From: Streptomyces alfalfae
GTDB taxonomy: Bacteria > Actinomycetota > Actinomycetes > Streptomycetales > Streptomycetaceae
Direction of reading: 5' to 3'
Assembly: GCF_004127445.1 (NCBI RefSeq)
Contig: NZ_QEXM01000015.1
Location: 124,001-188,000, forward strand
DNA: 64,000 nt
Under the pieces are notes generated by a model that saw only the letters and a list, made by a program, of their open reading frames with translations, made no database searches and was not told where the DNA came from. Numbering within the stretch: the first letter of the stretch is position 1; every line of letters begins with the position of its first letter. The position numbers were made by a program, and so were the translations under genes. Below are positions 36,568 to 44,929 of the stretch, in pieces.

Positions 36568-36926
36568 CCGACATCAAGTTCGACAGCAAGGTCCTCGAAG
36601 ACGTCAAGGACGCCCTCGCCCCGCACACCACCGACATGTTCACGCAGCGCAAGGGCCGGTGGATGGCCGTCGTCGAGCTCGCCCACGTCGAGCGCGTCGA
36701 GCCCGGCCCCGACGAGGACAAGTTCCCATCCGTCAAGGTCCGCATCGTCGCCATCGAGGTCGCCGACAACGACTTCGCCGACGAGCGGCTCCGCGAACTC
36801 CAGCGCGGCCTGTACCGGCTGCGCACCAAGGGCGGCACCCTCGACGGCGAGCTCGACCCCGACGTCCAGAACGCCCGCGACGTCCTGAAGCACGGCTCGG
36901 GGCTCCTCGTCGGCAGCGACGCGTGA
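36564..36926 (+). CDS. Hypothetical early phage protein
   Basis: A 120-residue acidic protein with a beta-rich centre (WMAVVELAHVERVEPGPDED) and VKVRIVAIEVADNDFADERL. It resembles small conserved actinophage proteins in the replication region. An earlier GGAG precedes the ATG. No function is recognised. Confidence 0.55.
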   Translation: MTDIKFDSKVLEDVKDALAPHTTDMFTQRKGRWMAVVELAHVERVEPGPDEDKFPSVKVRIVAIEVADNDFADERLRELQRGLYRLRTKGGTLDGELDPDVQNARDVLKHGSGLLVGSDA

Positions 36927-37228
36927 TGGCCGCCCGGCCGCGGGACAGCGCTCCTTCCCCCGCAAGGCGCTGCCCCGCGTGCCGGGCCCCCACCCTCCGC
37001 CAGCTCGTCGGCAACCGCGCGGCCCTCACCGTCACCGCCGACCTCACGCCCCTCACCCCCGAGCAGCAGAACGCCGTCCGCGAGCCCAACCGCCTCATCT
37101 GGTGCCTGCGCACCAACCAGCTCGGCATCCGCCGCCTCGTCTGGCTCGACGCCTGGCACCCGCCCGACTGCCCCCACGACCACGTCACCGACCACATCTG
37201 TCCCCCCGACCCCACCACCTTGTTCTGA
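36926..37228 (+). CDS. Small zinc-finger phage protein
   Basis: A 100-residue protein with an N-terminal CPACRAPTLRQLVGNRA and a C-terminal PDCPHDHVTDHICPP, giving two potential zinc ligand groups. It shares the base 36926 with the preceding stop. The function is unknown. Confidence 0.55.
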   Translation: MAARPRDSAPSPARRCPACRAPTLRQLVGNRAALTVTADLTPLTPEQQNAVREPNRLIWCLRTNQLGIRRLVWLDAWHPPDCPHDHVTDHICPPDPTTLF

Positions 37229-37236
37229 GGAGCCAC

Positions 37237-39027
37237 GTGAACAACGTCCGCCCCCTGCCGCGCGACCAGGCGGACGACGACGCCCTCACCCGGACATCAC
37301 CCCACGATGCCGAGGCCGAGAACCTCGTCGGCGGCGTCATCATGCACGACCGCACCGCCTACCTCGAATGCGCCCAAGTCCTCGACCGCGACGACATCTA
37401 CCAGCCCTCCATCCGCCTCATCTGGGACGTCGTCGGCGGCCTCGTCGCCGAGAACCACCAGCTCCACCCCGTCATCGTCCGCGCCGAGATCGAGAAGCAG
37501 GGACGGCTCCGCGAAGTCGACGGCGGCACCCTCATCGACCGCCTCGGCACCGACTACATCCCCGGCCCCATGGCGCAGGCCTTCGCCGAGCGCATCGCCG
37601 ACAAGGCCCGCGTCCGCCGCCACGACGAACACGCCACCCGCATCCGCATCGAGATCGCCCGCGGCGCCACCGGCGAGGAACTCGACAAGCTCACCGACGA
37701 CCACCACCAACGCGAACAGCTCCGCGCCAGCACCGGCCACGGCCCCAGCCACCTCGCCAGCGCGCTCCTGGACTGGGACCCGTTCTTCGGCACGGATTTC
37801 GGCGCGGTGCAGCTCCTGCCCGGCCGCCTCCTGGCTCCCGGCCAGCAGATCACCATCGTCGGCGACGGCAAGGCCGGCAAGAGTCTCTTCGTCCAGGAGT
37901 GGCTGTGGCGCATGGCCACCGGCCAACCGTTCCTCGACGACCGCCCGCAGACGCCCGTCCCGCTCCTGTACGTGGACGCCGAGAACGGCCACCAGGACAT
38001 CCAGGAACGATTCCTCTCCTACGGCGCGGGCCCCGGACGCATGGGCCTCATGTCCTACGCCAGCTTCCCGCCCATCCGCCCCCTCGACACCGCAGGCGGC
38101 GGCGCGGACCTCCTCGCCATGGTCGCCGAGTGTGAAGCCCAACTCGTCTGCCTCGACACCGTCTCCCGCTTCATCAGCGGCCCCGAGAACGACTCCGACA
38201 CCTGGCTCGCCCTCTACCGCCACACCCTCCTCCCACTCAAGCGGCAGGGCATCGCCTCCGTCCGCCTGGACCACATGGGCAAGGACCACGAGCGCGGCGC
38301 CCGCGGCTCCTCCGCCAAGACCCAAGACGTCGACCATGTCTGGGAGCTCCGCGCGCAGGGCGGCGGCACCGTCGTCCTCAAGCGCACCCACACCCGCACC
38401 GGCATCGGCCCCGACAACTTCGTCCTGCTGCGGCAGTCGCAGCGCGACGGTGACCGATACCGGCCCGGCTGCACCCGCCACGTCCTCATGACCTACGACA
38501 CCGAGACCCACACCGATCACGCTGTCCCCGGCACGGTGGAGCACATCGTCGCCGCCCTCGACCGCGCAGGCGTCCCGAACGACACGGGCAACCGGGCTGT
38601 CCGCCAGAAGCTCGCCGAGCTCCAGGTCCCCGGCTCCAACGACAAGATCGCGGAAGCCGTCCGGCACCGGAAAGCCCGGTCCAATAAGTCCGGTATCGAC
38701 GTTTCCGGAAAGCGTTCCGCAGGCCGTTCCGACCCACGTTTCCCGGAAACGTTTCCCGGAACGCTCCCCGGAACCGAAGAAACCCCAGGTCAGACGTTTC
38801 CCGGAACGCCCGCGGAAACGTCAGGAACGCCCCCCGTTCCGACCGTTCCCCCCTCGAAGAGGGGGAACGGAGAGGGAACGCCGGAACCAGCAGCCCCAGC
38901 AAAACCCCTCTGCACCATCTGCGACCGCCCCATGAACACCGACTGGGCCAACCGCGGATACGACACACACCTCGGCTGCGACCCCACCACCGGCAGCCAC
39001 CCCGACATGCCACACGACGCCGCCTGA
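37237..39027 (+). CDS. Replicative helicase-like ATPase (DnaB-N / RepA type)
   Basis: A 596-residue protein. Residues about 22-130 look like a DnaB N-terminal domain (SPHDAEAENLVGGVIMHDRT). Residues about 180-440 form a RecA-fold RepA/AAA_25 ATPase with Walker A GDGKAGKSL (209-217), LLYVDAENGHQD and Walker B VCLDTVSRF. Residues 480-560 are low-complexity Pro/Thr/Gly, encoded by iteron-like DNA. The C-terminus has CTICDRPMNTDW with a later Cys, a zinc-ribbon-like end. GTG 37237 follows GAGGAG. It probably initiates or drives phage replication. Confidence 0.85.
   Translation: MNNVRPLPRDQADDDALTRTSPHDAEAENLVGGVIMHDRTAYLECAQVLDRDDIYQPSIRLIWDVVGGLVAENHQLHPVIVRAEIEKQGRLREVDGGTLIDRLGTDYIPGPMAQAFAERIADKARVRRHDEHATRIRIEIARGATGEELDKLTDDHHQREQLRASTGHGPSHLASALLDWDPFFGTDFGAVQLLPGRLLAPGQQITIVGDGKAGKSLFVQEWLWRMATGQPFLDDRPQTPVPLLYVDAENGHQDIQERFLSYGAGPGRMGLMSYASFPPIRPLDTAGGGADLLAMVAECEAQLVCLDTVSRFISGPENDSDTWLALYRHTLLPLKRQGIASVRLDHMGKDHERGARGSSAKTQDVDHVWELRAQGGGTVVLKRTHTRTGIGPDNFVLLRQSQRDGDRYRPGCTRHVLMTYDTETHTDHAVPGTVEHIVAALDRAGVPNDTGNRAVRQKLAELQVPGSNDKIAEAVRHRKARSNKSGIDVSGKRSAGRSDPRFPETFPGTLPGTEETPGQTFPGTPAETSGTPPVPTVPPSKRGNGEGTPEPAAPAKPLCTICDRPMNTDWANRGYDTHLGCDPTTGSHPDMPHDAA
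38700..38888. repeat. Iteron-like CGTTTCCCGGAA repeats inside the helicase gene
   Basis: CGTTTCCCGGAA occurs exactly at 38737-38748, 38750-38761 and 38795-38806. A shorter form, CGTTTCCGGAA, is at 38700-38710, and many GTTCC / GGAAC half-sites follow to about 38888. The core TTCCCGGAA is palindromic. The encoded protein segment is low complexity. This could be a replication origin embedded in the initiator/helicase gene. Confidence 0.6.
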
Positions 39028-39042
39028 GCAAAGGAGAACCCC

Positions 39043-39393
39043 ATGGGCTACTACCACTCCGCCTACTTCGCCTACGGCATCCACATCCCCGTGGACAACC
39101 AAGCCGCCGCCTGGGCAGAGAGCGAGCGCCTCGACAAGGAACTGAAGAAGCACAAGCAGCGCTGCCCCGACGTCGGCCACCTCTCCGCCGGCGACTACGA
39201 CCACGACCGTCTCTTCCTCGTCACCAAGTCCGACGAGATCCCCCTCGGCCAGTACGGCCGCGCCAGCACCACTACCCCCGAGCAGCGCGCGAACTGGAAC
39301 CTCCAACTCGCCAACGCCGTACACGCCCTCGGCTACAGCGACATCCCCGACCTCGAAGCCCCCGGATGGCTCTGCATCCCCGACCTGTCCTGA
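39043..39393 (+). CDS. Hypothetical early phage protein
   Basis: A 116-residue protein starting GYYHSAYFAYGIHIPVDNQA, with a charged helix (AESERLDKELKKHKQR) and ending PGWLCIPDLS. AAAGGAG precedes the ATG. No family is recognised. A 98-base gap follows that shows no gene. Confidence 0.55.
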   Translation: MGYYHSAYFAYGIHIPVDNQAAAWAESERLDKELKKHKQRCPDVGHLSAGDYDHDRLFLVTKSDEIPLGQYGRASTTTPEQRANWNLQLANAVHALGYSDIPDLEAPGWLCIPDLS

Positions 39394-39491
39394 GCGCGCG
39401 CATCCGGTTAGAGCCAGCCACGCGCGACCACACAAACGATCAACACCGCGCGACCAGCCCAACAGAACCCGAGACCAACGGAGATCACCCC

Positions 39492-40115
39492 ATGACCGAC
39501 ACCCCGACACGCGGCCTCACCATCAAACAACCGTGGGCCTTCGCCATCGCTGAGGGCTTCAAGACCACCGAGAACCGCACCCGGCGCACCAACTACCGCG
39601 GCACCCTGCTCATCCACGCCGGCCGCGGAGTCGATGACTCCGTGTCGATCGTTCGCCACAGCCGAGACGCGGCGATCCGGCTTGACGAGCTCGGTGGGCG
39701 CTCGAACTTCTGGGACGCCCGCACCTACCTCCCGAGCAGCATCGCCCCGCCCCCGCCTACGTCCCTCGCCCTGTGCGCGGTCATCGCCACGGCGCGGCTC
39801 GCCGACTGCCACGAGGCGGCCGACGGCTGCTGCCCCCCGTGGGGCCTCCCGGGTCAGTGGCACTGGGAGCTGGCCGATATCAGGCCACTCGACCGAGCGG
39901 TGGCGAAGTCGGGCGCGCTCGGCTTTTGGAAGCCGGATGCCGTGCTGCTCGACGCGATGCGGCCGGCCTGCCGGAAGTGCCGGACTCCGTTCGACCCCGC
40001 CGACCACCGGTTCGACGGCCGCGCGCAGTACCGCGACACCCCGTACTGCCGCAGCTGCACCGACTTCTGCCAGGACACCGAGATCGCCGACCACCGCTGC
40101 GTCATCTGCGCCTGA
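39492..40115 (+). CDS. ASCH-domain protein with C-terminal zinc fingers
   Basis: A 207-residue protein. The N-terminal 140 residues are an ASCH/PUA-like fold (LTIKQPWAFAIAEGFKTTEN, YRGTLLIHAGRG), a family that binds RNA or modified nucleosides. The C-terminal 50 residues carry CRKC, CRSC and CVIC pairs plus a further Cys, enough for two zinc sites. The combination suggests a nucleic-acid-binding regulator; the role is unknown. Confidence 0.75.
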   Translation: MTDTPTRGLTIKQPWAFAIAEGFKTTENRTRRTNYRGTLLIHAGRGVDDSVSIVRHSRDAAIRLDELGGRSNFWDARTYLPSSIAPPPPTSLALCAVIATARLADCHEAADGCCPPWGLPGQWHWELADIRPLDRAVAKSGALGFWKPDAVLLDAMRPACRKCRTPFDPADHRFDGRAQYRDTPYCRSCTDFCQDTEIADHRCVICA

Positions 40116-40132
40116 CCACGAAAGGCCCCGTC

Positions 40133-40273
40133 ATGGACACCTGCGAGGACTGCAACGGCTCCCGCTGCACCGAATGCCGGGAGCACTACTGCTGCGACGC
40201 CTGCCCCTGCGGGCTCTCCCACACCTGCAAGTGCGGCTGCGACGCGTACGAGCGCCGCGCGATGGCCAACTGA
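40133..40273 (+). CDS. Tiny cysteine-rich protein (11 Cys in 46 residues)
   Basis: A 46-residue protein (MDTCEDCNGSRCTEC at the start) with CxxC, CC, CxC and CxCxC groups. It most probably binds two or three zinc ions in a knuckle arrangement, with no room for another fold. It lies 17 bases after the ASCH-zinc gene with AAAGG before the ATG. The function is unknown. Confidence 0.65.
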   Translation: MDTCEDCNGSRCTECREHYCCDACPCGLSHTCKCGCDAYERRAMAN

Positions 40274-40307
40274 CCACCGCCCGACCCCACACCACCAGGA
40301 GCAGCAC

Positions 40308-40991
40308 ATGCCCGACCACCTCACCGAGCAGCAGCTCACCGACATCGAAACCCGCGCCAACGCCGCCACCAAGGGCCCGTGGGGCTTCTACGACGGCGAC
40401 ACCTACGCCGACGTGGCCGCCGACCTCCAGATGACCAGCCGTGCCTCGTACTCGTACCGCCAGAAGATCGCGCAGCTTGAGGACGAGAACTACTGGGACG
40501 ACCCGGACCACGAGGAGTACGACGAGCAGCGGGCCCCCGAGCAGATGGCAGCGAACGCCGCGTTCATCGCCCACGCCCGCGAGGACGTGCCCACGCTGGT
40601 CGTCGAGGTCCGCCGCCTGCGCGACGAGCTCGCCGAGGAGAAGGCCAGCCACAACCCGCGGCTGCGCTGCCTGATCGTCAAGACCGCGAAGGACCGCGAC
40701 CAGTACGTCGGCTGGTCGACCATCGCCGACGGCCCCACCGGCGTGTGGTCCCGCCAGACCGCCCTCGCCTACGGCTTCCCGCCCTCCCGCCTGAACCGCG
40801 CCGACCTGAACGGCAGCAGTGACCTCTCCTGCGGCGACGGCCACTGGGACGACAAGGGCTGGGTCGCCGACCAACGCGGCTGGCTGCGCCGGGACCGGAT
40901 CGGCGAGTACGCCGTCGAGTACCTGCATGGCGATCGGCAGGCGGCCTACGCCTTGCTGGAGCCGTTCGACGACGAGCCCGCCGGCCAGTGA
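40308..40991 (+). CDS. Hypothetical actinophage protein
   Basis: A 227-residue protein. The N-terminal half (LTDIETRANAATKGPWGFYD and NAAFIAHAREDVPTLVVEVR then RLRDELAEE) is a pattern common to actinophage early proteins, while the C-terminal half is Trp/Asp-rich. AGGAGCAGC precedes the ATG. The function is unknown. A strong hairpin follows the gene. Confidence 0.6.
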   Translation: MPDHLTEQQLTDIETRANAATKGPWGFYDGDTYADVAADLQMTSRASYSYRQKIAQLEDENYWDDPDHEEYDEQRAPEQMAANAAFIAHAREDVPTLVVEVRRLRDELAEEKASHNPRLRCLIVKTAKDRDQYVGWSTIADGPTGVWSRQTALAYGFPPSRLNRADLNGSSDLSCGDGHWDDKGWVADQRGWLRRDRIGEYAVEYLHGDRQAAYALLEPFDDEPAGQ

Positions 40992-41000
40992 GCAGCAGGA

Positions 41001-41031
41001 CGCCCGCCCGTGTTGGAGCCACGGGCGGGCG
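41001..41031 (+). terminator. Intercistronic hairpin in the early operon
   Basis: CGCCCGCCCGTG pairs perfectly with CACGGGCGGGCG over a 7-base loop, just after the stop at 40991. It may be a partial terminator or an RNA-stabilising structure. Confidence 0.7.
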
Positions 41032-41068
41032 CACCACCCAGCACACCACACCCCACCTGGAGATGACC

Positions 41069-41518
41069 ATGACCGAGACGCCGTACACCGACGCCGACCT
41101 CCGCGCCGAAGCCGCCCGCCAGCACGCCACGCTTGCCGAGGACCCCGACTTCATGGGCGTCGGCGAGCAGATGGGAGACGCCTGGGTGCCCTCTGTCGAG
41201 ACGACCGAGGACGGCAGCGCCCGCACCTGGAAGGACCTCCTCGTCACTCCGGATGAGACCGGAGACGACGAGGACTACACCGCGTTCGGTGAAGCGCAGC
41301 AGAAGATCCACGACCTGATCACGGGCGCGGCCGACGTGTCCGAGTGGGCCGTCAACCTCGGCGCCGACGGCCTGGAACCCCTGCCCGAACAGCTCAGCGC
41401 CCAGACCGATAACGGCCCCTGGTTCCGCCTGCACTTCGCCGTACGGCCCGACATGCCCGACGACATGCGCCGGGCCCTCGTCGAAGGCGTCGGCAGCGAG
41501 ATCGCCAAGCACCTCTGA
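41069..41518 (+). CDS. Hypothetical acidic phage protein
   Basis: A 149-residue acidic protein (TETPYTDADLRAEAARQHAT) with LGADGLEPLPEQLSAQTDNG and a C-terminal FRLHFAVRPDMPDDMRRALV. The ATG at 41069 is chosen because CTGGAG lies seven bases before it; an ATG at 41063 is too close to that site. No function is recognised. Confidence 0.55.
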   Translation: MTETPYTDADLRAEAARQHATLAEDPDFMGVGEQMGDAWVPSVETTEDGSARTWKDLLVTPDETGDDEDYTAFGEAQQKIHDLITGAADVSEWAVNLGADGLEPLPEQLSAQTDNGPWFRLHFAVRPDMPDDMRRALVEGVGSEIAKHL

Positions 41519-41525
41519 CTCCGAT

Positions 41526-41560
41526 GCCGGCCGCCGCGGCCCGAACCTGCGGCGGCCGGC
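41526..41560 (+). terminator. Second intercistronic hairpin
   Basis: GCCGGCCGCCGC pairs perfectly with GCGGCGGCCGGC across 11 bases, right after the stop at 41518. Confidence 0.7.
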
Positions 41561-41596
41561 CCCGGCCAGTCCACCACGACCACCCCGGAGACCACC

Positions 41597-42283
41597 ATGA
41601 CCACACCGCCCGCCGACCACATCACGCTCACCCGCGACCAGCTGGCCGCGCTCCTCGCCCACCACGCCGACGTCATCGCCGCCCGCTGGCGTGAGTCACC
41701 CGGCCGCAGTGCCTGGGTAGCCGCGTCCGCCCTGGACAGTCACGCCGCTGATCTGACCGCCAGCGAGGAGACGCCCGCGGTCGCCGAGTTGCTCGACTCG
41801 ATGCTCTCCTTCGAGGCCGAGCACCGTGCCGCGCCGTCTGCGCCCGCCGACCGGGACCTCCGCAGCCTCCGACGGGTCGTCGACCGTCTCGCTGCCCACG
41901 CCCGAGGATTCCAGGACGTGCTGGACGAGTCCGATCGTGGCCCGTGGGGGCAAACCGTCGGCGCGGACATCAGCGAGTTGCAGGAGGCCGTGACCGCCCT
42001 GCCCGCGCTCGTCGACCGGGCCAGCGCGGATGCTGCCGAGCTTGCCGAACTAGACCGCGAGGGAGCCGAGCTGGTCTGCGTGGACCAGTGCGGCAGCTGT
42101 GACGCCTGCGGCATGGAGCCGTTCGGAACACCCGCCGAGGGCTGGCGTGAAGCCGCGCGCTTCCTGCGCCGGACGCCCCGCGACTCCGCCGACTTCCTCG
42201 GTGCGGTCCGAGGAGCCCGCCTCATTGAGGCCGAGCTGCGCCGCCTGGCCGACGATGCGCAGCAGACCGGCGGTCAGTCGTGA
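41597..42283 (+). CDS. Hypothetical helical phage protein
   Basis: A 228-residue acidic helical protein. The middle is Arg/Asp-rich (RDLRSLRRVVDRLAAHARGF). A CVDQCGSCDACG cluster at about residues 155-168 can bind zinc. The last 50 residues are a basic helix. Start codon ATG; the stop overlaps the next ATG. Confidence 0.55.
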   Translation: MTTPPADHITLTRDQLAALLAHHADVIAARWRESPGRSAWVAASALDSHAADLTASEETPAVAELLDSMLSFEAEHRAAPSAPADRDLRSLRRVVDRLAAHARGFQDVLDESDRGPWGQTVGADISELQEAVTALPALVDRASADAAELAELDREGAELVCVDQCGSCDACGMEPFGTPAEGWREAARFLRRTPRDSADFLGAVRGARLIEAELRRLADDAQQTGGQS

Positions 42284-42468
42284 CCCGCCGCTGCACGCGC
42301 GGGCACTTCATCCCCGCCACCGCCGAGACCACTGCCTGCCACTGCACGCTCCGGCCCCGCCGCCCGCGCCACCGCAGGTACTACTTCGGCTCCGACCTGT
42401 GGGGCCAGAACCTCGCCGCCCGCCGGAAGGTCATCCGCACCGTCACGCTCACCGGGAGCTACCTGTGA
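42280..42468 (+). CDS. Small basic phage protein
   Basis: A 62-residue strongly basic protein with CTRGH and CHC near the N-terminus, then PRRPRHRRYYFG. It could bind nucleic acid. It overlaps both neighbours by four bases. The function is unknown. Confidence 0.5.
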   Translation: MTRRCTRGHFIPATAETTACHCTLRPRRPRHRRYYFGSDLWGQNLAARRKVIRTVTLTGSYL

Positions 42469-42911
42469 CGACGCTCTGCCTCACCCGCGCCCACATCCTG
42501 GTCATCGCCGGATACGCCCGCGGCCACGACCGCGCCCGCATCGGCCGCGACCTCCACCTCGCACCCGGCACCGTCGCCCAGCGCCTACGCCGGGCAGCCC
42601 GCTCCGTCGGCATCCACGCCGGCGACCTCGCCCCGCAGCTCGTCCACTACGCCTACCAGCACGGCTACCTCGACGGCCTCCGCCCCGAACGCCGATGGCC
42701 CGTCGGGGTGCTGCCGCCGCGCCAGGCCGCCACCCTCGACGCGATCACCCGCGGTCTGTCCCTCGACGAAACCGCCGCCGAGATGGGCCTCTCCGCCCAC
42801 ACCGTCGCCACCCACCGGCAGAGCCTGTACGCGCTCCTCGGGGCCCGCACCACCGCGCATGCTGTCGCCCGCGCCTGGCAGCTCGGCCTCTTCGAGGGAG
42901 GGCCGTCGTGA
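42465..42911 (+). CDS. Double LuxR-type HTH protein
   Basis: A 148-residue protein made of two LuxR/sigma-70 region 4-type HTH units. The first is around LTRAHILVIAGYARGHDRAR and GRDLHLAPGTVAQRLRRAAR. The second is around LPPRQAATLDAITRGLSLDE and AAEMGLSAHTVATHRQSLYA. The second fits the LuxR recognition pattern well. It probably controls a phage promoter. GTG start in overlap. Confidence 0.7.
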   Translation: MTTLCLTRAHILVIAGYARGHDRARIGRDLHLAPGTVAQRLRRAARSVGIHAGDLAPQLVHYAYQHGYLDGLRPERRWPVGVLPPRQAATLDAITRGLSLDETAAEMGLSAHTVATHRQSLYALLGARTTAHAVARAWQLGLFEGGPS

Positions 42912-43036
42912 TCCTCGTCGTCGCCTACGTCCTCCTCGTCATCACCACCACCGGCATCCCCCTCGCTCACTGGCTCTACCTCCCACCCCTGCGGCCACGT
43001 CGAGCCCGACTCAGCCCACACCGAAAGGACACCTGA
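42908..43036 (+). CDS. Single-span membrane peptide
   Basis: A 42-residue protein from GTG 42908: one hydrophobic helix (VILVVAYVLLVITTTGIPLA) then a basic tail (PLRPRRARLSPHRKDT), so N-out/C-in topology is likely. Its short length makes it uncertain, but the overlap with the upstream stop supports it. Confidence 0.45.
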   Translation: MILVVAYVLLVITTTGIPLAHWLYLPPLRPRRARLSPHRKDT

Positions 43037-43037
43037 C

Positions 43038-43481
43038 ATGGGATGGAACAGCGCAAGCCGCATCTTCGACCCCGTCGCCACCGCGCTCCAGAAGGCCAAC
43101 GCCGACGACAACACGAAGCGGACAGTACTCAGCGGCCTCATCCGCGAACTGCAAGACGGCGACTGGGACACCGAAGACGAGTCCCTGGAGGACTTCCTCG
43201 ACGACCCCGCCATCGTCTCCGCCTTCGCCGATCGCAATGTCCACCTGAGCGACAGGCGATGCTGCGCACGCGAACTGGACGCGAACCCCCGCCAGGTCCT
43301 GCTCGCCATGCGTAACGAGGACGTGAGCGAAGAGGCCATGGTCGAGGCGCTCGATGCGTACGCCAGCCACCTCGCCCGCACGCTCCGCGCGTGCAAGGAC
43401 GAGGTGCGCCTGTCGACGCTCTCCAGGCCGGACATCGTGGCGTGGGCCGCGGACGTGATCGACCCGCAGGGGCATGTGTGA
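43038..43481 (+). CDS. Hypothetical early phage protein
   Basis: A 147-residue acidic helical protein (ALQKANADDNTKRTVLSGLI, ELQDGDWDTEDESLEDFLDD). One CC pair (RRCCAREL) is present. It shows no recognised family. Confidence 0.55.
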   Translation: MGWNSASRIFDPVATALQKANADDNTKRTVLSGLIRELQDGDWDTEDESLEDFLDDPAIVSAFADRNVHLSDRRCCARELDANPRQVLLAMRNEDVSEEAMVEALDAYASHLARTLRACKDEVRLSTLSRPDIVAWAADVIDPQGHV

Positions 43482-43822
43482 GCACCTACGCGCGCGCCAT
43501 GACCGCCATGTACACCGCCGCCGCCCTCGTCCTCGCCTACAGCGCCGTCCAAGAAGCCCGGCACGGCCTGCCCTGGGTCGCCATCTCGTGTACGGCCGGA
43601 GCCGTCATGGCCGTCACCGCCGCCATCCGCGAAACCGACATCGACCACCAGCTCCGTGCTGTGGCCGTCCAAGTCGAGCGCGCCGTCCGACCGCCCTACG
43701 ACCCCGTCGAAGGCATCGTCCGCGTCACACTCGCCAGCGCATGCTGCGAGACCTGGTGGACATCCATCGGCACCGACCACGAGGGCACCTGCCGCAACGC
43801 ACCGAGGAGCAGCGCCGCATGA
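43478..43822 (+). CDS. Small membrane protein of the early operon
   Basis: A 114-residue protein with two hydrophobic helices near the N-terminus (MTAMYTAAALVLAYSAV and LPWVAISCTAGAVMAVTAAI), followed by a soluble tail with a CC pair. GTG start in overlap. The function is unknown. Confidence 0.5.
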   Translation: MSTYARAMTAMYTAAALVLAYSAVQEARHGLPWVAISCTAGAVMAVTAAIRETDIDHQLRAVAVQVERAVRPPYDPVEGIVRVTLASACCETWWTSIGTDHEGTCRNAPRSSAA

Positions 43823-44067
43823 GACACACCGCCGACACGATCACCGACGACGACCTCGACGCCCTGTACGCGCGCGCCGACCGGGCCGAGGCCGCCATCG
43901 CCCGGGTGCGCGGCGTCGCCACCCAGCTCGAAGAGTTCGCCGAGAACGCCCTCCGAGTCGATGACCAGAAGCTGTACAGGACCATCGCCAGCGATCTCCG
44001 CGCCAAGGTCGACGACGTGCCCGGCCCGGCAGCGACCGAAGCGACCGAGCCCGCCGAGCAGCACTGA
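43819..44067 (+). CDS. Small helical phage protein
   Basis: An 82-residue acidic helical protein (DDDLDALYARADRAEAAIAR) with a polar end. It overlaps the upstream stop by four bases and is followed by a hairpin. Confidence 0.5.
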   Translation: MRHTADTITDDDLDALYARADRAEAAIARVRGVATQLEEFAENALRVDDQKLYRTIASDLRAKVDDVPGPAATEATEPAEQH

Positions 44068-44077
44068 GCACAACGAA

Positions 44078-44116
44078 GGGGCGCGCCCTCGTCCGCCATG
44101 ACAGCGGGCACGCCCC
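44078..44116 (+). terminator. Third intercistronic hairpin
   Basis: GGGGCGCGCCC (44078-44088) faces GGGCACGCCCC (44106-44116) with one mismatch. It resembles the two earlier gene-end hairpins. Confidence 0.5.
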
Positions 44117-44164
44117 CAGGTGCGATCACCGTACCGCGCCCCACGCACCACAGGAGCACCCACG

Positions 44165-44917
44165 ATGACCACCACCGCCAACCTCTCCACCGTCATCCTC
44201 CACTGGCCCGACCTCACCGAAGCCCTCGGAGCCCGCAGCACCCCCACCTGGCCCCCCGCCGGCCGCATGAGCGACCACCTCCGCGCCCTCGACCAAGCCG
44301 ACGCCGAACTCCTGGAAGCCGAACGCCACCGGTCCCTCGCCCTGCGCATCTTGGAGCGGGACCCCGCACAGCTCGGCGAGCGGCCCATCCCGATCCGCCT
44401 GCCGATCCACGAGACCATGCGCATCGTCCGCGCCCTCCTGCTGGATTGCGCCGACGCAATCGCCGAGAGCGTGCAGCGGCGCCCGATCGCGCCCCCGGCA
44501 CCGCGCCGTGCCGCGTACGCCCGCACCCGGGCCGAGCGTCTCGCCTGGGACGACCATGCCCGTCGCGTGCAGGCCGCCCAGGATGATGCTGCGGACCCGC
44601 GGCGCTGGCGGTGGACCGGCATCCGCCCCGACGCCCCGTACACCGCGCTCTGGCTCCTCGGCAGGGTCCAGGGCGCACCGGGCCCGTTCCGGCCGCTCAG
44701 CGAGGTCGACGCCGAGCACATCGCGGGCGTCGCGCACACGGCGGCCTGGCACGTCGAGCAGGCCCTCGACGTCGGCGAGCGGACGGCCGCCCTCGCGATC
44801 CCGTGCCCGACGTGCGGCGGGCAGGTCTCCTTGCACGGTGGGGCGGGCGCGTCCCCGGTAGCGCGCTGCACTGGGTGCGGGCAGGTCTGGACGTACAGCC
44901 AAGAGATCGCGGCCTAG
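44165..44917 (+). CDS. Hypothetical phage protein with zinc ribbon
   Basis: A 250-residue helical protein. The central part (RTRAERLAWDDHARRVQAAQ) is charged. The last 40 residues form a zinc ribbon: CPTCGGQVSLHGG and CTGCGQVW. Similar zinc-ribbon-tailed proteins occur in actinophages. The function is unknown. Confidence 0.6.
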   Translation: MTTTANLSTVILHWPDLTEALGARSTPTWPPAGRMSDHLRALDQADAELLEAERHRSLALRILERDPAQLGERPIPIRLPIHETMRIVRALLLDCADAIAESVQRRPIAPPAPRRAAYARTRAERLAWDDHARRVQAAQDDAADPRRWRWTGIRPDAPYTALWLLGRVQGAPGPFRPLSEVDAEHIAGVAHTAAWHVEQALDVGERTAALAIPCPTCGGQVSLHGGAGASPVARCTGCGQVWTYSQEIAA

Positions 44918-44929
44918 ACGATCTCCTCT

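Noticed and set aside
38700..38888. CRISPR-like array suggested by repeated TTTCCCGGAA
   Set aside because: Repeats are 11-12 bases with uneven spacing and no spacers of constant length, inside a gene; iterons fit better.
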